Assembly: GCA_030064695.1 (NCBI GenBank) | Contig: JASHYV010000007.1 | Location: forward strand, 1-6,204 | Length of the DNA stretch: 6,204 nucleotides | Source: Thermoplasmata archaeon | GTDB lineage: Archaea; Thermoplasmatota; Thermoplasmata; UBA184 | Direction of reading: 5' to 3' | Shown: one piece after another, positions 1-5,019 of the stretch | Position numbering within the stretch: position 1 is the stretch's first letter | How the letters are laid out: every line of letters begins with the position of its first letter | Program-made: the position numbers and the translations under genes | Notes under the pieces: model-generated | Told to the model about the DNA's origin: nothing | Seen by the model: the letters and a program-made list of their open reading frames with translations, nothing else | The model's database searches: none

Positions 1-198
1 GTGAAGGTCCTGATCTACAACGTGCAGACGGTCACGCCGATCACCACGACCATCAAGGGGTTGGCCGCCACCAGCAACGTGACGACCACGTTCGTCAGCG
101 AGACGATCCAGCCGCCGGACACGAGCTTCCAGGACTGGATGTACGGGGAGTACAACAACCTCGAGAACGCGCTCAACGCCTACGAGCTGGGGCAATAA
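1..198 (+). CDS. Metal ABC transporter substrate-binding protein, C-terminal fragment (ZnuA-like)
   Basis: This is the last 65 residues of a cluster A-I solute-binding protein, the extracytoplasmic receptor that captures Zn, Mn or Fe and delivers it to the permease. Seen: a beta-strand-like opening (VKVLIYNVQT), then a TIKGLA helix, then ETIQPPDTSFQDWM and a final helix YNNLENALNAYELG before TAA. The pattern of a tyrosine/asparagine strand, an E-T-x-x-P-P turn and an aromatic final helix that pairs with the N-lobe matches the end of ZnuA-type proteins. The GTG at base 1 is almost certainly an internal valine codon, because family members are about 300 residues and the metal-binding histidines lie upstream of the window. 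The ATPase gene follows after 6 nt and the permease after that, which is the usual receptor-ATPase-permease order. The metal cannot be decided from this fragment. Confidence 0.8.
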   Translation: MKVLIYNVQTVTPITTTIKGLAATSNVTTTFVSETIQPPDTSFQDWMYGEYNNLENALNAYELGQ

Positions 199-204
199 CG
201 CGCC

Positions 205-1098
205 GTGGCCGCGAGCGCTGCCCGGCCCCCGCCGGTCCCGCATCTCCCCGCCGGGACGCCAGCCGTCCCGGAGTACTCCGGACCGGCGATCCACGCGGAG
301 CGGCTCGAGGTCCGCTACGGTAGCAAGGTCGTCTGGAAGGACGCCACCTTCGACGTCCAGCGCGGCGAGTTCGTGGCGCTCATCGGACCGAACGGCGCCG
401 GGAAGACGACGCTCTTCCGGATGCTCCTGGGGCTGCACTACCAGTCGTCGGGCCAGCTCACGGTCCTGGGGTCGACGCCGCGACGGGGGAACTATCGCAT
501 CGGCTACGTCCCCCAGCGACACACGATCGACCAGGACACGCACCTCGCGGCCGACAAGCTCGTGCGGCTCGCCTACCCCGGCGATCGCTGGGGACCGGGC
601 GGGCGGCTCCCTCCGCTCCGCTGGGGGCCCCGGTTCCGCCTCGGTTCCGAGCGCGAGGCCGCCGCGCAGGCGCTCGAGGACGTGGGGGCCTACGAGCTCA
701 GCGAGAAGCCGCTGGGCGCGCTCTCGGGCGGTGAGCTCCAGCGCATCTTCCTGGCCGAGGCCCTCGTCGGCAACCCCCGGATGCTGTTGCTCGACGAGCC
801 GCTCTCGAACCTCGACCTCCGGCGGAGCCGCGAGCTGGTCGAGACGATCAACGGACTCGTTCGGGCCCGGGGCGTCACGACACTGCTGGTGGCCCACGAC
901 ATCAATCCGATGATCAACTGCCTCGACAAGGTGATCTACATCGCGAACGGGCAGGTCGCGACCGGCCCGCCCGCCGAGGTGCTCACCTCGGAGAGCCTCA
1001 CCCGGCTCTACGGGGTCCGGGTGGAGGTGCTCCATGACTCGCGGGGGAACCTCGTGATCGTCGGCGGCGAGGACGACCGGGGTTCGGAGGGCGGATGA
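205..1098 (+). CDS. Metal ABC transporter ATP-binding protein (ZnuC/MntA-like)
   Basis: 297-residue cytoplasmic ATPase that hydrolyses ATP to drive metal import through the adjacent permease. All nucleotide-binding motifs are present: A-loop Tyr38, Walker A GPNGAGKTT (61-69), Q-loop Gln104 in YVPQR, signature LSGGE (173-177), Walker B MLLLDE (193-198) with catalytic Glu198, D-loop around SNLD (201-204), and switch His231. The first 27 or so residues are Ala/Pro-rich and precede the ABC core; family members of about 250 residues usually lack them. The GTG start at 205 is the only near candidate and has no convincing ribosome binding site, so translation is probably coupled to the receptor gene that ends 6 nt before. 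The final TGA overlaps the permease ATG as ATGA, a strong sign of a single operon. Family is certain; substrate (Zn, Mn or Fe) is inferred from the neighbours only. Confidence 0.93.
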   Translation: MAASAARPPPVPHLPAGTPAVPEYSGPAIHAERLEVRYGSKVVWKDATFDVQRGEFVALIGPNGAGKTTLFRMLLGLHYQSSGQLTVLGSTPRRGNYRIGYVPQRHTIDQDTHLAADKLVRLAYPGDRWGPGGRLPPLRWGPRFRLGSEREAAAQALEDVGAYELSEKPLGALSGGELQRIFLAEALVGNPRMLLLDEPLSNLDLRRSRELVETINGLVRARGVTTLLVAHDINPMINCLDKVIYIANGQVATGPPAEVLTSESLTRLYGVRVEVLHDSRGNLVIVGGEDDRGSEGG

Positions 1099-2591
1099 GC
1101 AACATCTGGTCGGGCGAGCCGTGGAGCTCGAACATCGTCACCGACGTCCGCTTCCTGTGGGCGTTCGAGTTCATGCGCAACGCCTACGAGGCCGGGACGG
1201 TCATCGCCATCGTCGCGGCGATCGTGGGCTACTTCGTCGTGCTGCGCCGGTCGGCGTTCGCCACGCACGCGCTCGGCCACACCGGCTTTTCCGGCGCCGC
1301 CGCCGCGGTGCTGGTCGGGGTCCAGCCGGTGTACGGTCTGTTACTGTTCACGATGGCCGCGGGCAGCGGCATGGCCCTGCTCGGGAACCGGGCGTCGAAC
1401 CGGGACGTCGAGATCGGGACCGTGCTCGCGTTCGCCCTCGGGCTCGGGCTGCTCTTCCTCGGTCTCTACCAGGGCTACGCGACCGAGGCGTACTCGATCC
1501 TGTTCGGCGAGGTGCTGGGGATCAGCGCCTCCGGGGTGACGTTCACGGTGTGGACCGGGATCCTCGTCCTCGCGGTCCTCGCGATCATCTACCGGCCGCT
1601 GCTCTTCGCCTCCCTCGACGAGGACGTGGCCGAGGCGAAGGGGCTGCCGATGCTCTTCCTCGGCCTCGCCTTCCTGCTGCTCCTCGCCGTCACGATCTCG
1701 ATCGCCGTGCAGATAATCGGGGTGCTGCTGATCTTCGCGCTCATGGTGACGCCCGCGGCGATCGCCGTCCGCCTGACCGCGCGGGTCGGGACCGCGGTCA
1801 TCTACGCGATCCTGCTCTCGGTCTCCGCGACGTGGCTTGGGCTCTTCGTCGGGTTCTGGGTCAACGCCCCGGTGAGCTTCTTCATCACCGGGATCATCTT
1901 CGCCGAGTACGTGTTCGTCCGCGGGCTCGGCGTCCTGAGGACCTCCCCCTACCTGCGGGCGGTGGACGCGTCCGAGCCGCAGGGCGTGCGGTCCCTCCGG
2001 AACGCCGCGCTCGCGGCCGCGGGGTCGCAGGTGCTGCTCGCGATCGGCGCCGTCCTCCTCGTCCAGACCCAGCTCCTCTACCACTTCTCGTCGTGGGATC
2101 CCGCCGAGCTGTGGACGGACGCCCGCCTCGCGATCGTACTGCTTGGGGCGGGCGCCGTGCTCGCGGCCGGCTCGTTCGCACTCTACCTCACGGGGTTCCG
2201 CAAGATGGCGACCACGTCGCGGGAATTCACGCCGGCGGCGTTCCTGACGCTCACCGGGCTGGCCGGGCTCCTCCTGAGCGGGGCCGGCTTCGCGCTGTTC
2301 GTCGAGGGGATCGGGCTCAACAACACGAACTACGCGCTCGCGCCCGTGATGATCCTGTTCGGCGTGCCGTTCCTGGCGGTGGGGCTCTTGCTGACCGCCG
2401 TCGGCCTCTACGGCCAGGCGCTGGGGAGCTGGCGCGCGGGACTTCGGTACCGCGAGTCGACGCTGCGTCCCGGCGCCGCCCTCATGGTCGTACCGGTCGT
2501 GGGGAACCTCCTGGCCTTCCTCGGGTACCGTCGGGCGCTCGCCCGCGGGATCCCCTCGGGGCCGCCGGCCGCCCCCGCCCTCTCCGACTGA
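1095..2591 (+). CDS. ABC-3 family metal permease with a C-terminal multi-helix extension (ZnuB/MntB-like)
   Basis: 498-residue membrane protein. Residues of about 25-280 form an ABC-3 permease: RRSAFATHALGHTGFSG (51-67) corresponds to the family's conserved segment after the first helix, RPLLFASLDEDVAEAKGLP (167-185) is the cytoplasmic coupling region that contacts the ATPase, and QIIGVLLIFALMVTPAA (206-222) is the hallmark late helix. ABC-3 permeases are normally 260-300 residues. Here about 210 further residues follow, with five predicted hydrophobic segments near 303-325, 343-368, 381-404, 413-441 and 461-478, joined by short loops, and a Pro/Ala-rich cytoplasmic-looking tail. I do not recognise this second domain. 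Start: ATG overlapping the ATPase stop, with GGAGGG (1086-1091) just upstream, slightly close to the start. Codon use does not change between the two parts, so this looks like one continuous gene and not a read-through artefact. Confidence 0.9.
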   Translation: MSNIWSGEPWSSNIVTDVRFLWAFEFMRNAYEAGTVIAIVAAIVGYFVVLRRSAFATHALGHTGFSGAAAAVLVGVQPVYGLLLFTMAAGSGMALLGNRASNRDVEIGTVLAFALGLGLLFLGLYQGYATEAYSILFGEVLGISASGVTFTVWTGILVLAVLAIIYRPLLFASLDEDVAEAKGLPMLFLGLAFLLLLAVTISIAVQIIGVLLIFALMVTPAAIAVRLTARVGTAVIYAILLSVSATWLGLFVGFWVNAPVSFFITGIIFAEYVFVRGLGVLRTSPYLRAVDASEPQGVRSLRNAALAAAGSQVLLAIGAVLLVQTQLLYHFSSWDPAELWTDARLAIVLLGAGAVLAAGSFALYLTGFRKMATTSREFTPAAFLTLTGLAGLLLSGAGFALFVEGIGLNNTNYALAPVMILFGVPFLAVGLLLTAVGLYGQALGSWRAGLRYRESTLRPGAALMVVPVVGNLLAFLGYRRALARGIPSGPPAAPALSD

Positions 2592-2606
2592 ACCCGGGAC
2601 GCACCT

Positions 2607-2630
2607 GCCCCGCCGGGCCGGCTCCGGGGC
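2607..2630. repeat. GC-rich inverted repeat after the transporter operon
   Basis: GCCCCG (2607-2612) and CGGGGC (2625-2630) can pair across a 12-nt GC-rich loop, 15 nt after the permease stop. It could help end the operon transcript, but no T-run follows directly; the nearest T-rich stretch is 2642-2650, which is better explained as the tRNA promoter. The rest of the 2592-2672 gap holds only that promoter. Confidence 0.2.
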
Positions 2631-2640
2631 GGAACGGCGG

Positions 2641-2650
2641 GTTTACCTTT
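2641..2650 (+). promoter_or_regulatory. TATA-like element for the tRNA gene
   Basis: GTTTACCTTT is the only AT-rich patch in this gap and is centred about 27 nt before the first base of the tRNA, the distance expected between an archaeal TATA box and a start of transcription at or near the mature 5' end. Inferred from position and composition. Confidence 0.45.
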
Positions 2651-2672
2651 CCCGCGTTCATCCCCGCGGGAG

Positions 2673-2748
2673 GGGCCCGTAGCTTAGCCTGGCTCAGAGC
2701 GACCGGCTCATAACCGGTCGGTCGGCGGTTCGAATCCGTCCGGGCCCA
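2673..2748 (+). tRNA. tRNA with CAT anticodon (elongator Met or Ile2)
   Basis: A full cloverleaf can be folded by eye. The acceptor stem GGGCCCG (2673-2679) pairs with CGGGCCC (2741-2747). The D-arm is 2682-2700 with GG in the loop. The anticodon stem ACCGG/CCGGT (2702-2706/2714-2718) carries loop CTCATAA and anticodon CAT (2709-2711). The variable loop has 5 nt. The T-stem 2724-2728/2736-2740 has one G-T pair and the loop is TTCGAAT. The discriminator is A2748; CCA is not encoded and no intron is seen. It is not the initiator, because the acceptor begins G-C and the anticodon stem lacks the three consecutive G-C pairs of initiators. In archaea the CAT anticodon also occurs in tRNA-Ile2, whose C34 is modified to agmatidine; sequence alone does not separate Ile2 from elongator Met here. 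The 3' 41 nt overlap the minus-strand PLP gene. Confidence 0.95.
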
Positions 2749-3964
2749 CGCCGCCGACCGCGCCCCCGCCCTCGAGCTGCGCGACCAGCGTCACCAGCGA
2801 GTGCACGAGCCCGGTGCCGGTGTTGTAGAGCAGTACGCGCTCGCCCGGGCGGAGGGCCCCCGAACGGGCCAGCGGACCCAGCGCCGCGTAGGTCGCGGCG
2901 CCTTCGGGCGACGCCGAGACTCCGTGCCGCCCGGCGAGCGACCGCATGGCCTCGACGATCGCCCGGTCCGACACGGTGACTCCGCCGCCGTGCGTCGCGC
3001 GCACGGCCTCGAGGAGCCGCTCCGAGGCGAACGGCGCGGGCACGAGCAATCCCGGCGCGAGCGTCCGGGGCGCCTCCCAGGGCGTGACGGTGGACGCCCC
3101 GTCGTGCAATGCGCGCACCACGGGGGCGCAGCCCTCGGGCTGGACCGCGTAGAGCCGGGGCGCTCGGTCGAGGAGACCGAGCGTCGCGAGCTCGTCGAAC
3201 GCCTTCTTCATCCCGACGAGACCGGTGCCGCCGCCCGTCGGATAGAGGATCGCGTCGGGGAACCGGCCCGAGGGCGCGAGCGCCTCGAACAGCTCGAGTC
3301 CCATCGTCTTCTTGCCTTCGACCCGGTATGGCTCGCGCAGGGTCGAGATATCGAACGAACGCCGGCCGGCCTCGGCGGCGCGGGCGGCTGCGCCCGCTTC
3401 GCGGATCGTTCCCGGGATCCGCACGATCTCGGCCCCGTAGAGGACGCACTGCGCCGAGAGCGCCGGGGGCGTCGACTCTGGCAGGTAGACGCGAGCGCGC
3501 ACCCCGGCCCGGGCCGCGTAGGCGGCGAGCGCGACCCCGGCGTTCCCCGCGCTCGGTACGAAGAGTTCGGTGAGGCCGAGCTCACGCGCCCGCGAGACGG
3601 CCACCGCCATCCCGCGGGCCTTGAACGAGCCGGTGGGCAGTCCGCCATCGTCCTTCAACGACACCACGAGACCCGGCGCTTCCGAGACCTCGCCGAGCTC
3701 GAGGACCGGGCTCCCTCCCTCCCCTAGCGAGGCGATCGCGGCTTCGCTCCGGACGGGCAGGAGTTCCCGGTACCGCCAGAGCGATCGGGGCCGACCCTCG
3801 AGCGATCGCAGCCACGCGCGTCCATCGAGCCGACGAAGGTCGTACGTCGCGAAGAGGGTGTGGCCGCAGGTGGGGCAGGTGCCGTGCGGTGCCTCCGGGT
3901 CGAGGCTCGCGCAGCAGGCACGGCAGTCGAGCGAACTCAGCAGGGAACCGGTGGCGGCCGCCAC
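2708..3964 (-). CDS. Threonine-synthase-like PLP-dependent enzyme with N-terminal zinc ribbon
   Basis: 418-residue cytoplasmic fold-type II PLP enzyme. An N-terminal zinc ribbon has Cys14, Cys17, Cys30 and Cys33. The PLP lysine is Lys115 in PTGSFKARG (110-118), the SAGN substrate/cofactor loop is 138-141, the phosphate-cup PTGGGTG is 242-248, a late SPEGAA loop is 352-357, and the C-terminal NTGTG (381-385) should hold the PLP ring nitrogen. This order fits the threonine synthase group, which converts O-phosphohomoserine to threonine. However, the usual TGSFKDR reads TGSFKAR here, as in threonine dehydratase-like relatives, so the substrate is uncertain and no symbol is given. The domain ends near residue 395. 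The last 15 or so residues (ending GFEPPTDRL) are the antisense reading of the tRNA, and TGA lies in its anticodon loop. Start: GTG at 3964, supported by a CCTTATC box 31 nt upstream. Confidence 0.85.
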   Translation of the reverse strand: MAAATGSLLSSLDCRACCASLDPEAPHGTCPTCGHTLFATYDLRRLDGRAWLRSLEGRPRSLWRYRELLPVRSEAAIASLGEGGSPVLELGEVSEAPGLVVSLKDDGGLPTGSFKARGMAVAVSRARELGLTELFVPSAGNAGVALAAYAARAGVRARVYLPESTPPALSAQCVLYGAEIVRIPGTIREAGAAARAAEAGRRSFDISTLREPYRVEGKKTMGLELFEALAPSGRFPDAILYPTGGGTGLVGMKKAFDELATLGLLDRAPRLYAVQPEGCAPVVRALHDGASTVTPWEAPRTLAPGLLVPAPFASERLLEAVRATHGGGVTVSDRAIVEAMRSLAGRHGVSASPEGAATYAALGPLARSGALRPGERVLLYNTGTGLVHSLVTLVAQLEGGGAVGGVGPDGFEPPTDRL

Positions 3965-3988
3965 GAGGTCAGTCGAGGTGCCGAGGCC

Positions 3989-3995
3989 GATAAGG
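3989..3995 (-). promoter_or_regulatory. CCTTATC promoter box of the PLP enzyme gene
   Basis: On the minus strand CCTTATC starts 31 nt before the GTG at 3964. With usual archaeal TATA-to-start spacing, transcription would begin at or next to the start codon, giving a leaderless mRNA; no ribosome binding site is seen between. The same seven bases sit 32 nt before the amidotransferase start at 5020. Confidence 0.55.
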
Positions 3996-4014
3996 TCGCG
4001 GAGCCGGCCCGACC

Positions 4015-4037
4015 GAGAAGAGAGAGAGAAGAAGGGG
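4015..4037 (-). terminator. Polypyrimidine tract after the Fe-S carrier genes
   Basis: The minus strand reads 23 pyrimidines in a row here (the + strand is an uninterrupted A/G run), starting 17 nt after the stop of the second carrier gene. Archaeal transcription often ends at T-rich tracts on the coding strand. This one is a C/T mixture, with TTCTT the closest approach to a T-run, so the call is tentative. It could instead belong to the upstream region of the PLP gene promoter. Confidence 0.3.
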
Positions 4038-4054
4038 TTGGACGCGAGCGCGGC

Positions 4055-4498
4055 TCAGCCGCACCCGCAGCCGCCGGCGCCGCAGCCACAGCCGCCCTGC
4101 GCACCGGCCCCCTCGTGGGAGCCTTCCGAGGGCGCGTTGGGCGACGTGATCTTGAAGCCGGTGGCGTTCAGGTCCTGGACGAAGTCGATCCGAGCGCCGT
4201 TCAGCATCTCGGCGCTCAGGTCGTCGACCACGATCGAGAAGCCGTCCACGCGGACGACGCGGTCCCCCGAGCGTTCCTTGTCGAACGCCATGCCGAAGGA
4301 CGGGCCGCCGCCGTGACCGCCGCCGCCCCCGCCGCATCCGCATCCCCCACCGCCGGAGCCGCAGCCGCAACCGCCGCCGCCCCCTCCGGTCTGCAGGTAG
4401 ACCCGGACCGCGGTGCCGGGCTTCTGGCTCTTGATCAAGTCCCGGACCTGGTCCTGCGCTTCCTTGGTGACTTCGAGTTTCAGTTCACTATCGGTCAT
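4055..4498 (-). CDS. Atypical A-type iron-sulfur carrier (HesB/IscA family) with Gly/Cys-rich insert and tail
   Basis: 147 residues. Residues 6-37 and 66-121 match the IscA/HesB fold: an N-terminal strand-helix (LEVTKEAQDQVRDLI), VRVYLQ, then FGMAFDKERSGDRVV, FSIVVDDLSAEMLNGARIDFV, and GFKITSPNA. IscA-type proteins bind Fe-S clusters or iron through three conserved cysteines, one in a GGC-S-G loop and two in a C-terminal C-x-C. Here the first loop is replaced by a stretch at about 38-65 made almost only of Gly with CGC at 44-46 and 53-55 and His62. The usual C-x-C-x-S-F end is replaced by a tail with CGC at 137-139 and 144-146. All eight cysteines are therefore in CGC pairs. The strong ribosome site GAGGAGGG lies 8 nt before ATG 4498. 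It is a tandem paralogue of the canonical carrier upstream. Metal or cluster binding is likely; whether it transfers clusters, stores metal or acts as a chaperone is unknown. Confidence 0.85.
   Translation of the reverse strand: MTDSELKLEVTKEAQDQVRDLIKSQKPGTAVRVYLQTGGGGGGCGCGSGGGGCGCGGGGGGHGGGPSFGMAFDKERSGDRVVRVDGFSIVVDDLSAEMLNGARIDFVQDLNATGFKITSPNAPSEGSHEGAGAQGGCGCGAGGCGCG
4304..4387 (-). repeat. GGC/TGC-rich low-complexity coding segment
   Basis: This is the DNA behind the Gly/Cys insert of the atypical carrier. It is built almost only of GGC, GGT, GGG, TGC and TGT codons in short imperfect repeats, with several G-runs on the coding strand. Such DNA can change length by slippage and may fold into G-rich structures. 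The C-terminal tail (4058-4096) is a shorter stretch of the same kind. Confidence 0.7.
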
Positions 4499-4506
4499 GC
4501 CCGGGG

Positions 4507-4514
4507 CCCTCCTC
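4507..4514 (-). promoter_or_regulatory. Ribosome binding site of the atypical Fe-S carrier
   Basis: GAGGAGGG on the minus strand ends 8 nt before the ATG at 4498. It is the strongest Shine-Dalgarno match in the window and fixes this start. It also shows that this gene has a leader, unlike the PLP enzyme and amidotransferase genes. Confidence 0.7.
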
Positions 4515-4542
4515 GACTACCCCAGCGGTCGAATCGCGCGCG

Positions 4543-4552
4543 CCCTATAAAG
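4543..4552 (-). promoter_or_regulatory. TATA box between the two Fe-S carrier genes
   Basis: CTTTATAGGG on the minus strand is close to the archaeal TTTATA consensus and sits in the 75-nt gap between the two carrier genes. Transcription would start near 4520, giving a leader of about 20 nt that includes the GAGGAGGG ribosome site. The second carrier can thus be expressed apart from the first. Confidence 0.6.
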
Positions 4553-4573
4553 CCCCGTCCCCCGAGGGGCGCG

Positions 4574-4903
4574 TTAGGCCGAGAACGACTTGCCGCACGA
4601 GCAGGTCGCCTTCGCGTTGGGATTGTAGATCTTGAACCCGGAGGCCTCGAGCCCGAGCAGGAAGTCGACCTTGACGCCCTCCAAGAGCGGCGCGCTCGCC
4701 TTGTCGACGACGACGGTGAGCCCGTCGCCGTGGTAGGCGACGTCGTCGCCGGACTCCTGCTTGTCGAACGACATGCCGTAGGTAAGGCCAGAACAGCCAC
4801 CGCCCTGCACGTACAGCCGGAGCGCGGCCCCGGGCTTGCCCTGCTTCTGCATGATCTTGAGGACCTGGTCCCGGGCGGACGGGGTGACCTCGATCGTGAC
4901 CAT
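4574..4903 (-). CDS. A-type iron-sulfur cluster carrier protein (IscA/ErpA/HesB family)
   Basis: 109 residues, the normal length for the family. These small cytoplasmic proteins receive Fe-S clusters from a scaffold and pass them to client enzymes. All three ligand cysteines are present: Cys37 in GGGCSGLTYGM (34-44), and Cys101 and Cys103 in ATCSCGKSF (99-107). The rest of the fold is also clear: VTIEVTPSARDQVL at the N-terminus, FDKQESGDDV, GLTVVVDKASAPLLEGVKVDF and GFKIYNPNA. IscA, ErpA and SufA cannot be told apart here and no SufBCD, IscS or IscU gene is in the window, so no symbol is given. Start: ATG at 4903, with a weak GAGGC ribosome site 7 nt upstream and a TATA-like element at 4937-4946. 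The divergent neighbour is the glutamine amidotransferase; the atypical paralogue follows 75 nt downstream. Confidence 0.93.
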   Translation of the reverse strand: MVTIEVTPSARDQVLKIMQKQGKPGAALRLYVQGGGCSGLTYGMSFDKQESGDDVAYHGDGLTVVVDKASAPLLEGVKVDFLLGLEASGFKIYNPNAKATCSCGKSFSA

Positions 4904-4936
4904 GGACTTCGCCTCGGCCGTTCTAGTTCCGAGGGC

Positions 4937-4946
4937 GGTTTAAGAG
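4937..4946 (-). promoter_or_regulatory. TATA-like element for the canonical Fe-S carrier
   Basis: CTCTTAAACC on the minus strand is the main AT-rich patch upstream of the ATG at 4903. Usual spacing puts the start of transcription near 4914-4917, giving a short leader of about 11-14 nt that would contain the GAGGC site (4911-4915) only at its very start. Confidence 0.45.
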
Positions 4947-4987
4947 TTGCTGGCGCACACGACACCTCGCGACGCCGTCCTCCCTTG

Positions 4988-4994
4988 CCTTATC
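4988..4994 (+). promoter_or_regulatory. CCTTATC promoter box of the glutamine amidotransferase gene
   Basis: CCTTATC begins 32 nt before the ATG at 5020, with no ribosome binding site between, so the transcript is probably leaderless. The box is identical to the one before the PLP enzyme gene, at nearly the same distance. Together with 4937-4946 it makes 4904-5019 a divergent promoter region. Confidence 0.55.
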
Positions 4995-5019
4995 TACGGC
5001 AGGGCCGTGGCGCGCCTCG

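Noticed and set aside
1..3. GTG at base 1 as a true start of a 65-residue small protein
   Set aside because: The sequence matches the C-terminal end of a substrate-binding protein and is followed by its ATPase and permease, so the codon is internal and the gene is cut by the window edge.
1341..2084. Long open frame on the minus strand opposite the permease
   Set aside because: Its translation is full of Glu, Arg, Asp and Gly with no recognisable fold, as expected for the antisense of a GC-rich membrane protein gene. The + strand permease fully explains the region.
2607..2630. Hairpin as a classical intrinsic terminator of the transporter operon
   Set aside because: The stem is only 6 bp with a 12-nt loop and no T-run follows. 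In this composition such repeats are common. It is kept only as a low-confidence repeat.
1121..2713. Second long + strand frame overlapping the permease
   Set aside because: It is Arg/Pro/Gly-rich, shows no family motif, and is the shifted frame of the permease, continuing into the tRNA. It is a GC-content artefact.
2694..3449. Minus-strand frame ending GRIRTADRP within the tRNA
   Set aside because: It is another antisense reading of the tRNA, and its upstream part is a shifted frame of the PLP enzyme with low-complexity Arg/Gly/Ala content.
4304..4387. CRISPR-like or tandem-repeat array
   Set aside because: The periodicity comes from Gly/Cys codons in frame with a conserved protein; there are no spacers and no regular repeat unit.
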